Source of the DNA: Peptococcaceae bacterium
GTDB taxonomy: Bacteria; Bacillota; Desulfitobacteriia; Desulfitobacteriales; Desulfitobacteriaceae
Assembly (NCBI GenBank): GCA_031289815.1
Contig: JAITOS010000060.1
Span: 1 to 26,373 of the forward strand
Direction: 5' to 3'
DNA: 26,373 nucleotides
Both the position numbers and the translations under genes were made by a program. The notes beneath the pieces are model-generated. The model was not told the DNA's origin and searched no databases. It saw only the letters and a program-made list of their open reading frames with translations. Shown here piece by piece: positions 7,521 to 15,591 of the stretch; positions within the stretch are counted from its first letter, which is position 1, and every line of letters starts with the position of its first letter.

Positions 7521-8721
7521 AGCATCTTCCCCTTTGCCCCCGGACAATCGCGTCCGTCATCTGTATCGCCCGCCGATGGGCGGCCACGTCGTGAACGCGG
7601 ATGATATCGGCGCCGGCGGCCACCCCTAAAACATTGGTCGCGATCGTTCCCTCCAGGCGTTCTTCCACCGGCGCGTCCAGCGCTTTACCGATCGTCGATT
7701 TACGTGAAGTTCCCAATAGGATCGGACGCCCCAGACTTTTCAATTCAGACAAGCGCGCTAACACCTCCAGATTTTGCCGCGGGGTTTTTCCGAAGCCAAA
7801 TCCCGGATCCACAATGATCTGATCTCCTTGCAGGCCCTGAGCCTCCGCCAGAGCAATGCTCTCCCGCAGAAGGGATACAATCTCTCCCATCAGGCGCTGA
7901 TACGCCGTATCTTCCCGGTTATGCATCACGATCACCGGCGACTGATAGCGGGCGGCCACCGCCGCCATCTCCGGATCACGGCGCAATCCCCATACGTCAT
8001 TGATCATATGTACGCCCAGCGCCAGGGCTTTTTCCGCCACTTCCGCTTTTGAGGTATCCACGGAAATCGGTACGGAGGTTCCCTCGATCAAGGCCGGCAG
8101 CACCGGCTCTAAGCGCCGCCATTCTTCTTGCGCCGACACCTCAACGTATCCGTGACGCGTAGATTCCGCGCCGATATCCAGTATATCAGCGCCCTCAGCC
8201 ACCATGTTCAAGGCTCGCTCCAGTGCCGCGTCCGGGTGTGAAAATTTCCCGCCGTCGGAAAAGGAATCCGGCGTCACATTGAGAATCCCCATGATGAGCG
8301 TTCTCTCTCCGAAGATCAAGGCGCGCCCCCGACAATCTAAACCTCGTCTGACCGGCGGTTCCGTGTATTGAAGCAAGCGGCTGACGCCACGTCCCAATTC
8401 CTTCAAGCCAAAAGGCTGAACGTCTAGTTTTTTTGCCAGCTTCCGCAACTGAGCTACCGTCCCCAGCAGCATTACATCGGTCGTATCGACGCCATTCGTG
8501 ATAACCTCCCGGTGTACGGCGGCGTCTCCTCCCAGCGAAAGCATTTCCTGTTTGAGGATGTGCGCCACGCGTAAGGGAACGCGTTCTAATTTGATGGCTC
8601 TGGCCAATCCTTTCGCCGCCATCTTGGCGATTCCCCGCTCATCCGCGCCGATCATCGCCAGGGATCTTCCGGCCTCTTCCATATTCTGCGCGTCGATCAA
8701 GCGCATCCCATACTCTTTCAC
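7507..8721 (-). CDS. folP: Dihydropteroate synthase with N-terminal extension
   Basis: Joins hydroxymethyl-dihydropterin pyrophosphate with p-aminobenzoate; the target of sulfonamides in the family. The catalytic TIM barrel occupies about residues 135-395, with GILNVTPDSFSDGG (145-158), DIGAESTRHG (182-191), ISVDTSKAEV, DPGFGFGK and LLGTSRKS. About 130 residues precede the barrel, against a usual total length near 270-280. This extension contains GVDTTDVMLLGTVAQL (77-92) and has no function I can name; longer FolP forms exist in anaerobic Bacillota. Start: GTG 8721 with GAGAGG upstream; an ATG five codons later (8706) is an alternative with a weaker site. It follows fhs by 56 bp, where a 13-bp palindrome GTTTAAATTAAAC lies (8741-8753). 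Confidence 0.95.
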   Translation of the reverse strand: MKEYGMRLIDAQNMEEAGRSLAMIGADERGIAKMAAKGLARAIKLERVPLRVAHILKQEMLSLGGDAAVHREVITNGVDTTDVMLLGTVAQLRKLAKKLDVQPFGLKELGRGVSRLLQYTEPPVRRGLDCRGRALIFGERTLIMGILNVTPDSFSDGGKFSHPDAALERALNMVAEGADILDIGAESTRHGYVEVSAQEEWRRLEPVLPALIEGTSVPISVDTSKAEVAEKALALGVHMINDVWGLRRDPEMAAVAARYQSPVIVMHNREDTAYQRLMGEIVSLLRESIALAEAQGLQGDQIIVDPGFGFGKTPRQNLEVLARLSELKSLGRPILLGTSRKSTIGKALDAPVEERLEGTIATNVLGVAAGADIIRVHDVAAHRRAIQMTDAIVRGQRGRCYEGA

Positions 8722-8777
8722 GATCCAACCGCCTCTCCGGGTTTAAATTAAACGCTTCTGTTCATCTGGGAACGGCT

Positions 8778-10538
8778 TTAAAACAGACCGGACACTTTCC
8801 CGGTATGCACATCCACGTCGATACGGCGATAGGCCGGATCCGAGGCGGTACCCGGCATGAGGGCGATGGTTCCGGCCACCGGGCAGAGGAATCTGGCTCC
8901 CCCATAGACCAGCACATCCCGGATCGGCAAACGCCAGCCCTTGGGAACCCCTTTCAAGGCCGGATCATGAGAAAGGCTGTATTGTGTTTTTACCATCATC
9001 GTGCAAAAATCAGCATACGCCGGATCCGCTTCAAAGGCTTTGGCCTTGCTTTCCGCCTCCGGCAGCCAATCCACGCCCTCCGCTCCGTACACTTCCCTGG
9101 CAATCAGCTCCACCCGCTCGCGCAGCGGCGTTTCCAGCGGGTACAGGTATTGGAGATCTACGGTTTCCCCGGCGGCGTCAATCACAGCGTCCGCCAATTC
9201 CAGCGCGCCTTCGCCGCCTTGCAGCCAGTGACTGGAAACCGCGCAGCGAACCCCAGCCGCTGCCGCCGCCCGACGGACGACTTCATGTTCCTCTTCCGTA
9301 TCCGTCGAAAAACGATTGATACAAACCACCGGGACAATCCCCGATTTCTTCACCGTTTGGATATGATGCAATAGATTACAGCACCCTTGCTCCACCAGCT
9401 CCGTGTTTTGCTCCGTATATTCAGCGGCCAGCGGGCGAGCAGCCGCCACTGCCGGACCTCCGCCGTGCATCTTGAGGGCTCGAATGGAGGTAACGATCAC
9501 CGAAACATCCGGCGTCAAACCGCTCAAACGCGCTTTTACATTCCAGAATTTTTCAAAGCCGATATCCGCGCCAAAGCCGCTCTCCGTCACATGATAATCG
9601 AATAGTTTTAACCCCAGACGGTCAGCGATAATCGAAGACTGACCGATGGCGATATTGGCGAACGGTCCGGCGTGAACCAGAACCGGCTGGCGTTCTACCG
9701 TATAACAAACCGTCGGGTTGATCGTATTACGCATCCAGGCGGTCATCGCGCCATCGACTTCCAAATCACGGGTAGTGACCGGTTTGCCGGTCTTATCGTA
9801 GGCCAGGATGATGTTGCCGATACGTTCCCTCAGATCGGCCAGATCCCGCGCAATCGACAAGATCGCCATCAGCTCCGAGCCCACCGCAATCCCAAATGTA
9901 GACTGCATCATAAAGCCGTCGCTCTTGCCGCCCACGCCCATGATGATGTTGCGCAACCCCTGCGCGGAAAAATCCATCACCCAGCCAAATGCCACCCGCT
10001 TGGGGTCGATATCCAAACGGCGTAAGCCGCGTTTTGCCAGCTCCGCGTCGCTATAATTCGCTTCATGCTGCATCCGCGCGTTTAAGGCGACCATCGCCAG
10101 ATTATGCGCGTTGGTAATATCGTTGATATCCCCTGTCAAGCCTAAGGAGAATTCCGTCATGGGGATCAGCAAGGCATTGCCGCCGCCGGCCGCCGTCCCT
10201 TTGACGTTCATGGTCGGCCCGCCGGACGGTTGGCGGATCGCTCCGCCCGCATTGAAGCCGCGTTTGGCTAAGCCTTCGATCAAACCCAAGGTCGTGGTGC
10301 TCTTGCCTTCCCCCAGCGGCGTCGGATTCACCGCCGTAATTTCAATGAATTTGCCATTGGGCTTATCCTGAAGGCGATTCATGATCTTGAGAAAATCGAG
10401 CTTCGGCGTTTTTCCGTAGGGAACGATCTCCTCTTTCTTCAGCTGAAAGCGCTCTATTAATTCTTCATAGGTGGGCAGATCTTTCTCCGCTTCTTCAGCG
10501 ATCTGCCAATCTTTCAATTGCGTTGGATCCCACGGCAT
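8778..10538 (-). CDS. fhs: Formate-tetrahydrofolate ligase
   Basis: Makes 10-formyl-tetrahydrofolate from formate, ATP and THF; the entry of the methyl branch of the Wood-Ljungdahl pathway, and also a supply route for purine synthesis. The 586-residue protein carries the P-loop TPLGEGKST (73-81), then GGAIRQPSGGPTMN and GDINDITNAHNL in the expected order. It is about 30 residues longer than the common ~556-residue form, mostly in an N-terminal extension (MPWDPTQLKDWQIAEEAEKD). ATG 10538 has AAGGAG 9 nt upstream. Its placement beside folate synthesis genes couples cofactor production to one-carbon use. No other Wood-Ljungdahl genes are here, so acetogenesis cannot be inferred. Confidence 0.97.
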   Translation of the reverse strand: MPWDPTQLKDWQIAEEAEKDLPTYEELIERFQLKKEEIVPYGKTPKLDFLKIMNRLQDKPNGKFIEITAVNPTPLGEGKSTTTLGLIEGLAKRGFNAGGAIRQPSGGPTMNVKGTAAGGGNALLIPMTEFSLGLTGDINDITNAHNLAMVALNARMQHEANYSDAELAKRGLRRLDIDPKRVAFGWVMDFSAQGLRNIIMGVGGKSDGFMMQSTFGIAVGSELMAILSIARDLADLRERIGNIILAYDKTGKPVTTRDLEVDGAMTAWMRNTINPTVCYTVERQPVLVHAGPFANIAIGQSSIIADRLGLKLFDYHVTESGFGADIGFEKFWNVKARLSGLTPDVSVIVTSIRALKMHGGGPAVAAARPLAAEYTEQNTELVEQGCCNLLHHIQTVKKSGIVPVVCINRFSTDTEEEHEVVRRAAAAAGVRCAVSSHWLQGGEGALELADAVIDAAGETVDLQYLYPLETPLRERVELIAREVYGAEGVDWLPEAESKAKAFEADPAYADFCTMMVKTQYSLSHDPALKGVPKGWRLPIRDVLVYGGARFLCPVAGTIALMPGTASDPAYRRIDVDVHTGKVSGLF

Positions 10539-10585
10539 AGGACGTCGCTCCTTCCATCGTTTTATCGCTTGCCGGTCGGCGACCG

Positions 10586-11299
10586 CTATTCAAGGCTGGC
10601 CGGCGGCTTCGCGTATTTAAACGTATAACTTCCCTTATAGGAAGGGATCTGAACTGTTTTTTTAGAAATGCTCACAGCCATCCCCCCTTTTTCCTTCAGG
10701 GTGACCGCTTCGAGGTTCGTGAAATAATCCACCAGCGTTTCCTGATCCCCAATCACATTGAACTCATAGGGAATGCCTTCCGCACGCCGGATCGGAACCT
10801 GATTCACTAAAATGGCCGTTCCACTGTTCACGATCGCCGTCGCGCCGACAATCCGCTGGCCATTAATACTGATCGCTTCGGCGCCGGCAAACCGGAGAAC
10901 ATTGATCATCTCCAGCAGTTCATTGGCGGTCAAGGGAAACACGGTCTTGTGCTCCTGTATTCGGTCATCCACCACAATCTGAATTCCCAACCCTTGCACC
11001 GCCCGCGTTCCATCCATAATCATCAGGTTGTTCAACAGCTCTATATCCAAAGGATCCGAACCTCGTTCTTGCAGGGTATCCATACTCACGATTAAATCCT
11101 GATGTTCTTTTTTTAAGCGTTCATTTTCTTCTTGCGTATTGGCCATCACTGTTTTCATGTTCGCCGTGCGTTCCTGATTGATTTTATTGGCCTCGGTTAC
11201 ACTCTTCTTATGCGTCTGCATCTGCAAAGAAATCAGGAACCCCAAAACAATGGCCACCATCGTCACCGGAAAAATCAGTTCTTTGCGCCAAAATTTCAT
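10586..11299 (-). CDS. DUF881 membrane-anchored protein (second of pair)
   Basis: A bitopic protein with a short cytoplasmic N-terminus, one membrane helix (about residues 9-25, LIFPVTMVAIVLGFLIS), a charged coiled coil (about 30-75) and an extracytoplasmic DUF881 domain including GLGIQIVVDD and AEAISINGQRI. DUF881 proteins (YlxW/YlxX type) usually lie beside division genes such as ftsZ or divIVA; their biochemical role is unknown. Start uncertain: ATG 11299 (237 residues, AAGGAG at 11 nt), GTG 11305 (5 nt), or GTG 11311, which overlaps both the binding site and the stop of the upstream paralog. I prefer 11299. It is 47 bp before fhs. Confidence 0.85.
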   Translation of the reverse strand: MKFWRKELIFPVTMVAIVLGFLISLQMQTHKKSVTEANKINQERTANMKTVMANTQEENERLKKEHQDLIVSMDTLQERGSDPLDIELLNNLMIMDGTRAVQGLGIQIVVDDRIQEHKTVFPLTANELLEMINVLRFAGAEAISINGQRIVGATAIVNSGTAILVNQVPIRRAEGIPYEFNVIGDQETLVDYFTNLEAVTLKEKGGMAVSISKKTVQIPSYKGSYTFKYAKPPASLE

Positions 11300-11307
11300 T
11301 CCCACGT

Positions 11308-12006
11308 TCACTCCTTACCGGGTTCTATATAGCGATATTGGCGTAGGCTAGCCGCTGGGATCGTGATCTCATCCTTAAACTCCACTTCCCGCGTGATCCC
11401 GTATCTTTGCGAATAACTCCCCAACTCCGTCCAATAATACAAAAAATTAAGGGCTGTCTGCATTTCGTCCGTATTTCCCACCGCTTCTATAACGTAGGGC
11501 GGCATTTGGCGGGAGCCGTTAATCTGGATGAACGCGCCGCTGCAAAATATTTCCGTATTGCTTGTCACTCGCAGACGATTCACCGCGACGGCCTCCGCCC
11601 CGCTGCTCCACAGACAATTGATGATCTCCCTTAAATAGGCTTCGTGAATCACATATTTAGCCACATCATTCGGCTCTGTCACCGGGTCTTTAGAGTCATT
11701 CAAGGTGATCCTGAGTCCCGGCGCTCTGACACTCAGCACCCCGGCGCTTAACTGGGCCTTAAACAATTGTTCCTGCGCCAGGGCATACGCGCTTTGCCCC
11801 TCGTAGTATTTCGTCAATTCCTGCTGCATTCGTTCATTATCGTTGGCTAATTGCTGGTTTTCCAGTTCCAGCTGGACAAGCATCACTGCAGACGCGGCCT
11901 CGGTTTGCCCTCCGGACGCCGGCGACTTCAATAGCATAATCAGCAAAAAACCAATAAAGATCGCTCCCAAGGTCGTCAGATAATGGGAATTTTTGAACCA
12001 TTTCAT
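11308..12006 (-). CDS. DUF881 membrane-anchored protein (first of pair)
   Basis: 232 residues: membrane helix at about 10-26 (LTTLGAIFIGFLLIMLL), coiled coil about 40-85 rich in Gln/Glu/Leu, then the DUF881 domain with GVLSVRAPGLRITLNDS, AYLREIINCLWSSGAEAVAVN and AFIQINGSRQMPPY. It shares the layout of the next gene (helix, coiled coil, GLxI...D, SGAEA/AGAEA-x-x-I/V-N), pointing to an old tandem duplication. Two cysteines occur in the domain. ATG 12006 has AAGGGGAAG upstream. A 106-bp gap separates it from ftsH, without a clear promoter or terminator, so it may be read from the ftsH promoter. Function unknown; a role in cell envelope or division is only suggested by homologs' neighbourhoods. 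Confidence 0.87.
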   Translation of the reverse strand: MKWFKNSHYLTTLGAIFIGFLLIMLLKSPASGGQTEAASAVMLVQLELENQQLANDNERMQQELTKYYEGQSAYALAQEQLFKAQLSAGVLSVRAPGLRITLNDSKDPVTEPNDVAKYVIHEAYLREIINCLWSSGAEAVAVNRLRVTSNTEIFCSGAFIQINGSRQMPPYVIEAVGNTDEMQTALNFLYYWTELGSYSQRYGITREVEFKDEITIPAASLRQYRYIEPGKE

Positions 12007-12111
12007 TCCGTCTTCCCCCTTAAAGAAAAAAGGCGTCCGATGTACCTCCCAGAACTACTCAGAAAGCCATTCTCCGCCTGTTTTAAATCATGTTTCCCTT
12101 TTCCCGCCGCC

Positions 12112-14022
12112 TTACGAAGATGATTCATCCTCCGATACTTCAAGCGGCTCCGGCGTCTCCTGGTTCTCCGCCTCCGCGCTTATGGGGGGCGCGGTCAAAT
12201 CGTCAGTCTGCTGATCAGCCGACTTAAACGGAGCAACAATCTCAGCGAATTCTTTCGCTTCAAGCGTCTCTTTCTCCATCAAAGCTCCCGCAATCGCGTG
12301 CAGCATCTCGATGTTCGTTTCAATCAGATCCATTGCTTTATGATAGCATTCTTCAATAATCCGTCTCGTTTCTTTATCGATGGAATAGGCGATCGCCTCG
12401 CTGTAATTGCGGTCACGGGCGATATCTCTCCCTAAAAACACCTGTTCTTCCTTATGACCAAAAGTCAGCGGCCCCAGTTCTTCCGACATGCCCAGCTCGG
12501 TAATCATTTTGCGCACGAGCCCGGTAGCTCTTTCCAAGTCATTCGACGCGCCTGTGCTGATTTCCTTCAATATCACGGCTTCAGACACCCGTCCGCCCAA
12601 AAGCAGCGTCACTTGATCCAGCAATTGGGATTTAGTCATGTAATTGCGGTCTTCTTTCGGCAGCAGCAAGGTATAGCCGCCCGCCCGCCCGCGCGGAATG
12701 ATCGAAACCTTATGCAACGGATCCGTATGCGGCAGCAGTTCCCCCACCAAAGCGTGTCCCGCTTCGTGATAGGAAACCAGCTTCTTTTCATAGGGGCTGA
12801 TCACCCGGCTCTTCTTCTCCGGACCGGCGATCACGCGTTCAATCGAGTCTTCCATGGAGCGCATTCCAATTTCTTTCTCATTGCGGCGCGCGGACAATAA
12901 GGCCGCTTCGTTCACCAGGTTAGCCAAATCCGCGCCGGTAAATCCGGGCGTGCGCCGCCCCAAAACATCCAGATCCACATCCGCCGCCACGGGCTTCCCC
13001 CGCACATGGACTTTGAGGATATCCACCCGTCCGCGAACATCCGGAACCGAGACCGTCACCTGCCGGTCAAAACGACCGGGACGCAGCAACGCTGGATCCA
13101 GAATATCCGGACGGTTGGTCGCCGCGATAATAATGATCCCCTCATTGCCATTAAAGCCGTCCATCTCCACGAGAAGCTGATTGAGCGTCTGTTCCCGTTC
13201 ATCATGACCGCCGCCCACCCCGGCGCCGCGCTGCCGCCCCACAGCGTCAATCTCGTCGATGAAAACAATACACGGCGCGTTCTTTTTCGCCTGTTCAAAT
13301 AAATCTCTTACCCGAGAGGCGCCCACGCCGACAAACATTTCGACAAAATCCGAGCCGCTGATGCTGAAAAACGGCACGCCCGCTTCTCCCGCTACCGCTC
13401 TGGCCAGCAGCGTCTTCCCTGTTCCCGGCGGCCCAAAAAGCAGTACGCCCTTTGGTATTTTCGCTCCTATTTCATTAAATTTTTTCGGAAAAGCAAGAAA
13501 TTCCACGACCTCTTGCAGCTCTTCTTTGACTTCATCCACCCCAGCCACATCGGCAAAGGTGATCTTCTTTTTATCCTCGTTCGCCAAACGGGCCCGACTC
13601 TTACCAAACTGCATGACCCGGTTGCCGCCGCCTTGCGTTTGCTGCATCATGAAGAAAAACAACGCCACAATCAAGAGCGTCGGCACTAACGCGGACAACA
13701 ACCCCGCCCACCAGGGAGGCTTCTCCGGGGCCGCGTAATAGGGTTTTACATTATGCTCCCGCATATCCGTCAACAGCTGTTCGTCGTTCAACGGTCCGAA
13801 GAGTTCGTATGTCGTCTCGTCTTTCATGGTTACGACGTACTTATTCACGGTTTCTTCAAGCGTGGCGTTAAGCTCTTTCACCCGATCCTCGACAACCGCC
13901 TGCTTAAAACTGTTATAGTCAATCGTCTGCGTCGTGGCCGCCGGAGGATTCAACATTCTTATCAACATGATTGCCAAGAGTATGATTAACACATACACCG
14001 CGGCATTCTTAAAAAACTTCAA
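12112..14022 (-). CDS. ftsH: ATP-dependent zinc metalloprotease FtsH
   Basis: Membrane-bound AAA+ protease that removes damaged membrane proteins and short-lived regulators. With the start at TTG 14022 (636 residues, beginning MKFFKNAAVYVLI), it has membrane helix 1 (about 6-23), a small extracytoplasmic region, helix 2 (about 107-126), Walker A GPPGTGKT (197-204), Walker B VFIDEID (253-259), the arginine-finger region ending LRPGRFDRQ (313-321), and the zinc site HEAGH (419-423). TTG 14022 has AGAGGAGG at 8 nt; the ATG at 14064 lies upstream of and across that site and is rejected. The C-terminal tail is acidic. In Bacillus hpt lies between tilS and ftsH; here it is missing. Confidence 0.97.
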   Translation of the reverse strand: MKFFKNAAVYVLIILLAIMLIRMLNPPAATTQTIDYNSFKQAVVEDRVKELNATLEETVNKYVVTMKDETTYELFGPLNDEQLLTDMREHNVKPYYAAPEKPPWWAGLLSALVPTLLIVALFFFMMQQTQGGGNRVMQFGKSRARLANEDKKKITFADVAGVDEVKEELQEVVEFLAFPKKFNEIGAKIPKGVLLFGPPGTGKTLLARAVAGEAGVPFFSISGSDFVEMFVGVGASRVRDLFEQAKKNAPCIVFIDEIDAVGRQRGAGVGGGHDEREQTLNQLLVEMDGFNGNEGIIIIAATNRPDILDPALLRPGRFDRQVTVSVPDVRGRVDILKVHVRGKPVAADVDLDVLGRRTPGFTGADLANLVNEAALLSARRNEKEIGMRSMEDSIERVIAGPEKKSRVISPYEKKLVSYHEAGHALVGELLPHTDPLHKVSIIPRGRAGGYTLLLPKEDRNYMTKSQLLDQVTLLLGGRVSEAVILKEISTGASNDLERATGLVRKMITELGMSEELGPLTFGHKEEQVFLGRDIARDRNYSEAIAYSIDKETRRIIEECYHKAMDLIETNIEMLHAIAGALMEKETLEAKEFAEIVAPFKSADQQTDDLTAPPISAEAENQETPEPLEVSEDESSS

Positions 14023-14072
14023 CAAGGAGCCTCCTCTCAACTGGCAACTAAAATAATTCCACAATATTGCAT

Positions 14073-14101
14073 ATTATATCATAGCCAAAATTCATTTACA
14101 A
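14073..14101 (-). promoter_or_regulatory. ftsH: Promoter for ftsH
   Basis: The minus strand has TTGTAA (14101-14096), 17 nt of spacer and a perfect TATAAT (14078-14073) that also carries a TG extension. It lies in the 119-bp gap between tilS and ftsH, about 50 bp before the TTG start. Confidence 0.78.
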
Positions 14102-14141
14102 CGAAACGGATTGATCTGCTGAAAAGCATTCGCGCGCCGCT

Positions 14142-15587
14142 TTATTGTTTGGCAATATCCCGGAACAGACAAACCACGCTTTCTTCCCCCGCTTCTGGAT
14201 AAAGGAAATCGCCGCGCTTGAGCCCCGGAATCCAAACGACTTCGTCGGCCACCGCAATCAGGGGGATCTTCCCTCGCCGCGCGGCGCTGACACCGGCTTC
14301 TTGAAAGACCTTTTTTAATTCTTTATGCCCCAACCCTTTAAAAAACATCCGATCTCCCGGCCGCCGATACCGGCATACCAAGGCGTCTATCAGCGCCGTT
14401 TCCGCTTTTAAGACCGCTTTCCAGCCTTCCTGCCCACCAACCGGACAGTGATCCGCGTCAAACAGGCCGGCTTCGGCTCTTCCGTCCGGCAGCGCCGCCC
14501 AGGTATTTCGTTTCAGAGGCGTTTCGCCAACGGAAAAAACCTCATCTTCTCTATTCTGCCCTTGACCTGACCGTTTAAACACGATCCGGTCTTCTCTTCC
14601 CATCACACAAAAGCCACGAAAATCCTGTTTCCAGTCCCAGACCGCGCCCCGCTCCATTATTTTCTCTACCACCAGAAACTCCAACCCCCGTGGTTCCTGG
14701 GTAACGGCTGCCGCCGCCTTCCGAATCAAGCGCGATAATAAGGCCGGACTTTCCTGCCAGGCGGCTCTTTTCAGAGACACGCTCCCGTCCTCTTCCCGTT
14801 GCTGATAGTTCTTCCAGACTGCCGCCACGATCTCTTGAAAATAGTCTTCATCCCAACGCATTAAAACCGCCGTCCGCCCTAACGCCCGCCGGATCTGCGG
14901 GTTATAGTCCCGCTCCAGTTCCGCCAGTAATTCCAGCCTGATTTTATTTCGCATATAAACCGGTTCTGTATTGGAAACATCCATCGCGTAAGATAAGCCT
15001 TCCCGGCGACAATAGGCCAGAAGCTCCGCTTTGTCAAACTCCAGCAGGGGGCGGATCACCCCCTGTTTATCCGGATATATCCCCGCCAAACCGGCGGCGC
15101 CGCTGCCTCTCAACAGGCGATACAGCACCGTCTCCGCCTGATCTCCCAGGTGATGCGCCGTCGCCAGCAAGGTACAGCCCTCTTTTTTCATATCCTCCCG
15201 CCAGCGCTCATAGCGCCATGCCCTGGCCGCGGTTTGAAAGGATTCGCCGCTGATTTCCGCCTGTTTTTTCGCGTCAAAGCGGTGAATAAGGCAAGGAATT
15301 CCCCATTGCGCCGCGAGCCGCTCTACTAAAGTTTTTTCCGCCTCCGCTTCGGTTCGGACGCCATGATGCACATGCGAAAGAAGCAGCGAGACTTTTTTCC
15401 CGGCGTCCTGCCTGTACCGCCAAAGAATATGGGCCAGCGCCACTGAGTCCGGCCCGCCGGAAACTGCTATCAGAATTTTAGCGTTTGGGGGGATGAGCTG
15501 CGGGAGAATCCGGTCGCGCAGCTTCTCATAGATCGCGCCTTCTTCCCTCCGCTCCAAATCCGCCGTCTGTTTGCCGCTGAACCGCAC
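14142..15587 (-). CDS. tilS: tRNA(Ile)-lysidine synthase
   Basis: Modifies C34 of the CAU-anticodon tRNA-Ile to lysidine, so that it reads AUA and is charged with Ile; essential in nearly all bacteria. The protein shows the PP-loop SGGPDS (43-48), then HVHHGVRTEAEAE, the substrate-contact ATAHHLGDQAETVLYRLLRGSG, and GIRPL-like region VIRPLLEFDK, followed by the C-terminal TilS domains ending in GDFLYP. I choose GTG 15587, 4 bp after the spoIIE stop with AAGGA at 8 nt, giving 481 residues. A longer frame to 15638 would overlap spoIIE by 47 bp without a binding site. It is directly downstream of spoIIE and ends 40 bp before the ftsH promoter. Confidence 0.94.
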   Translation of the reverse strand: MRFSGKQTADLERREEGAIYEKLRDRILPQLIPPNAKILIAVSGGPDSVALAHILWRYRQDAGKKVSLLLSHVHHGVRTEAEAEKTLVERLAAQWGIPCLIHRFDAKKQAEISGESFQTAARAWRYERWREDMKKEGCTLLATAHHLGDQAETVLYRLLRGSGAAGLAGIYPDKQGVIRPLLEFDKAELLAYCRREGLSYAMDVSNTEPVYMRNKIRLELLAELERDYNPQIRRALGRTAVLMRWDEDYFQEIVAAVWKNYQQREEDGSVSLKRAAWQESPALLSRLIRKAAAAVTQEPRGLEFLVVEKIMERGAVWDWKQDFRGFCVMGREDRIVFKRSGQGQNREDEVFSVGETPLKRNTWAALPDGRAEAGLFDADHCPVGGQEGWKAVLKAETALIDALVCRYRRPGDRMFFKGLGHKELKKVFQEAGVSAARRGKIPLIAVADEVVWIPGLKRGDFLYPEAGEESVVCLFRDIAKQ

Positions 15588-15591
15588 TCCC

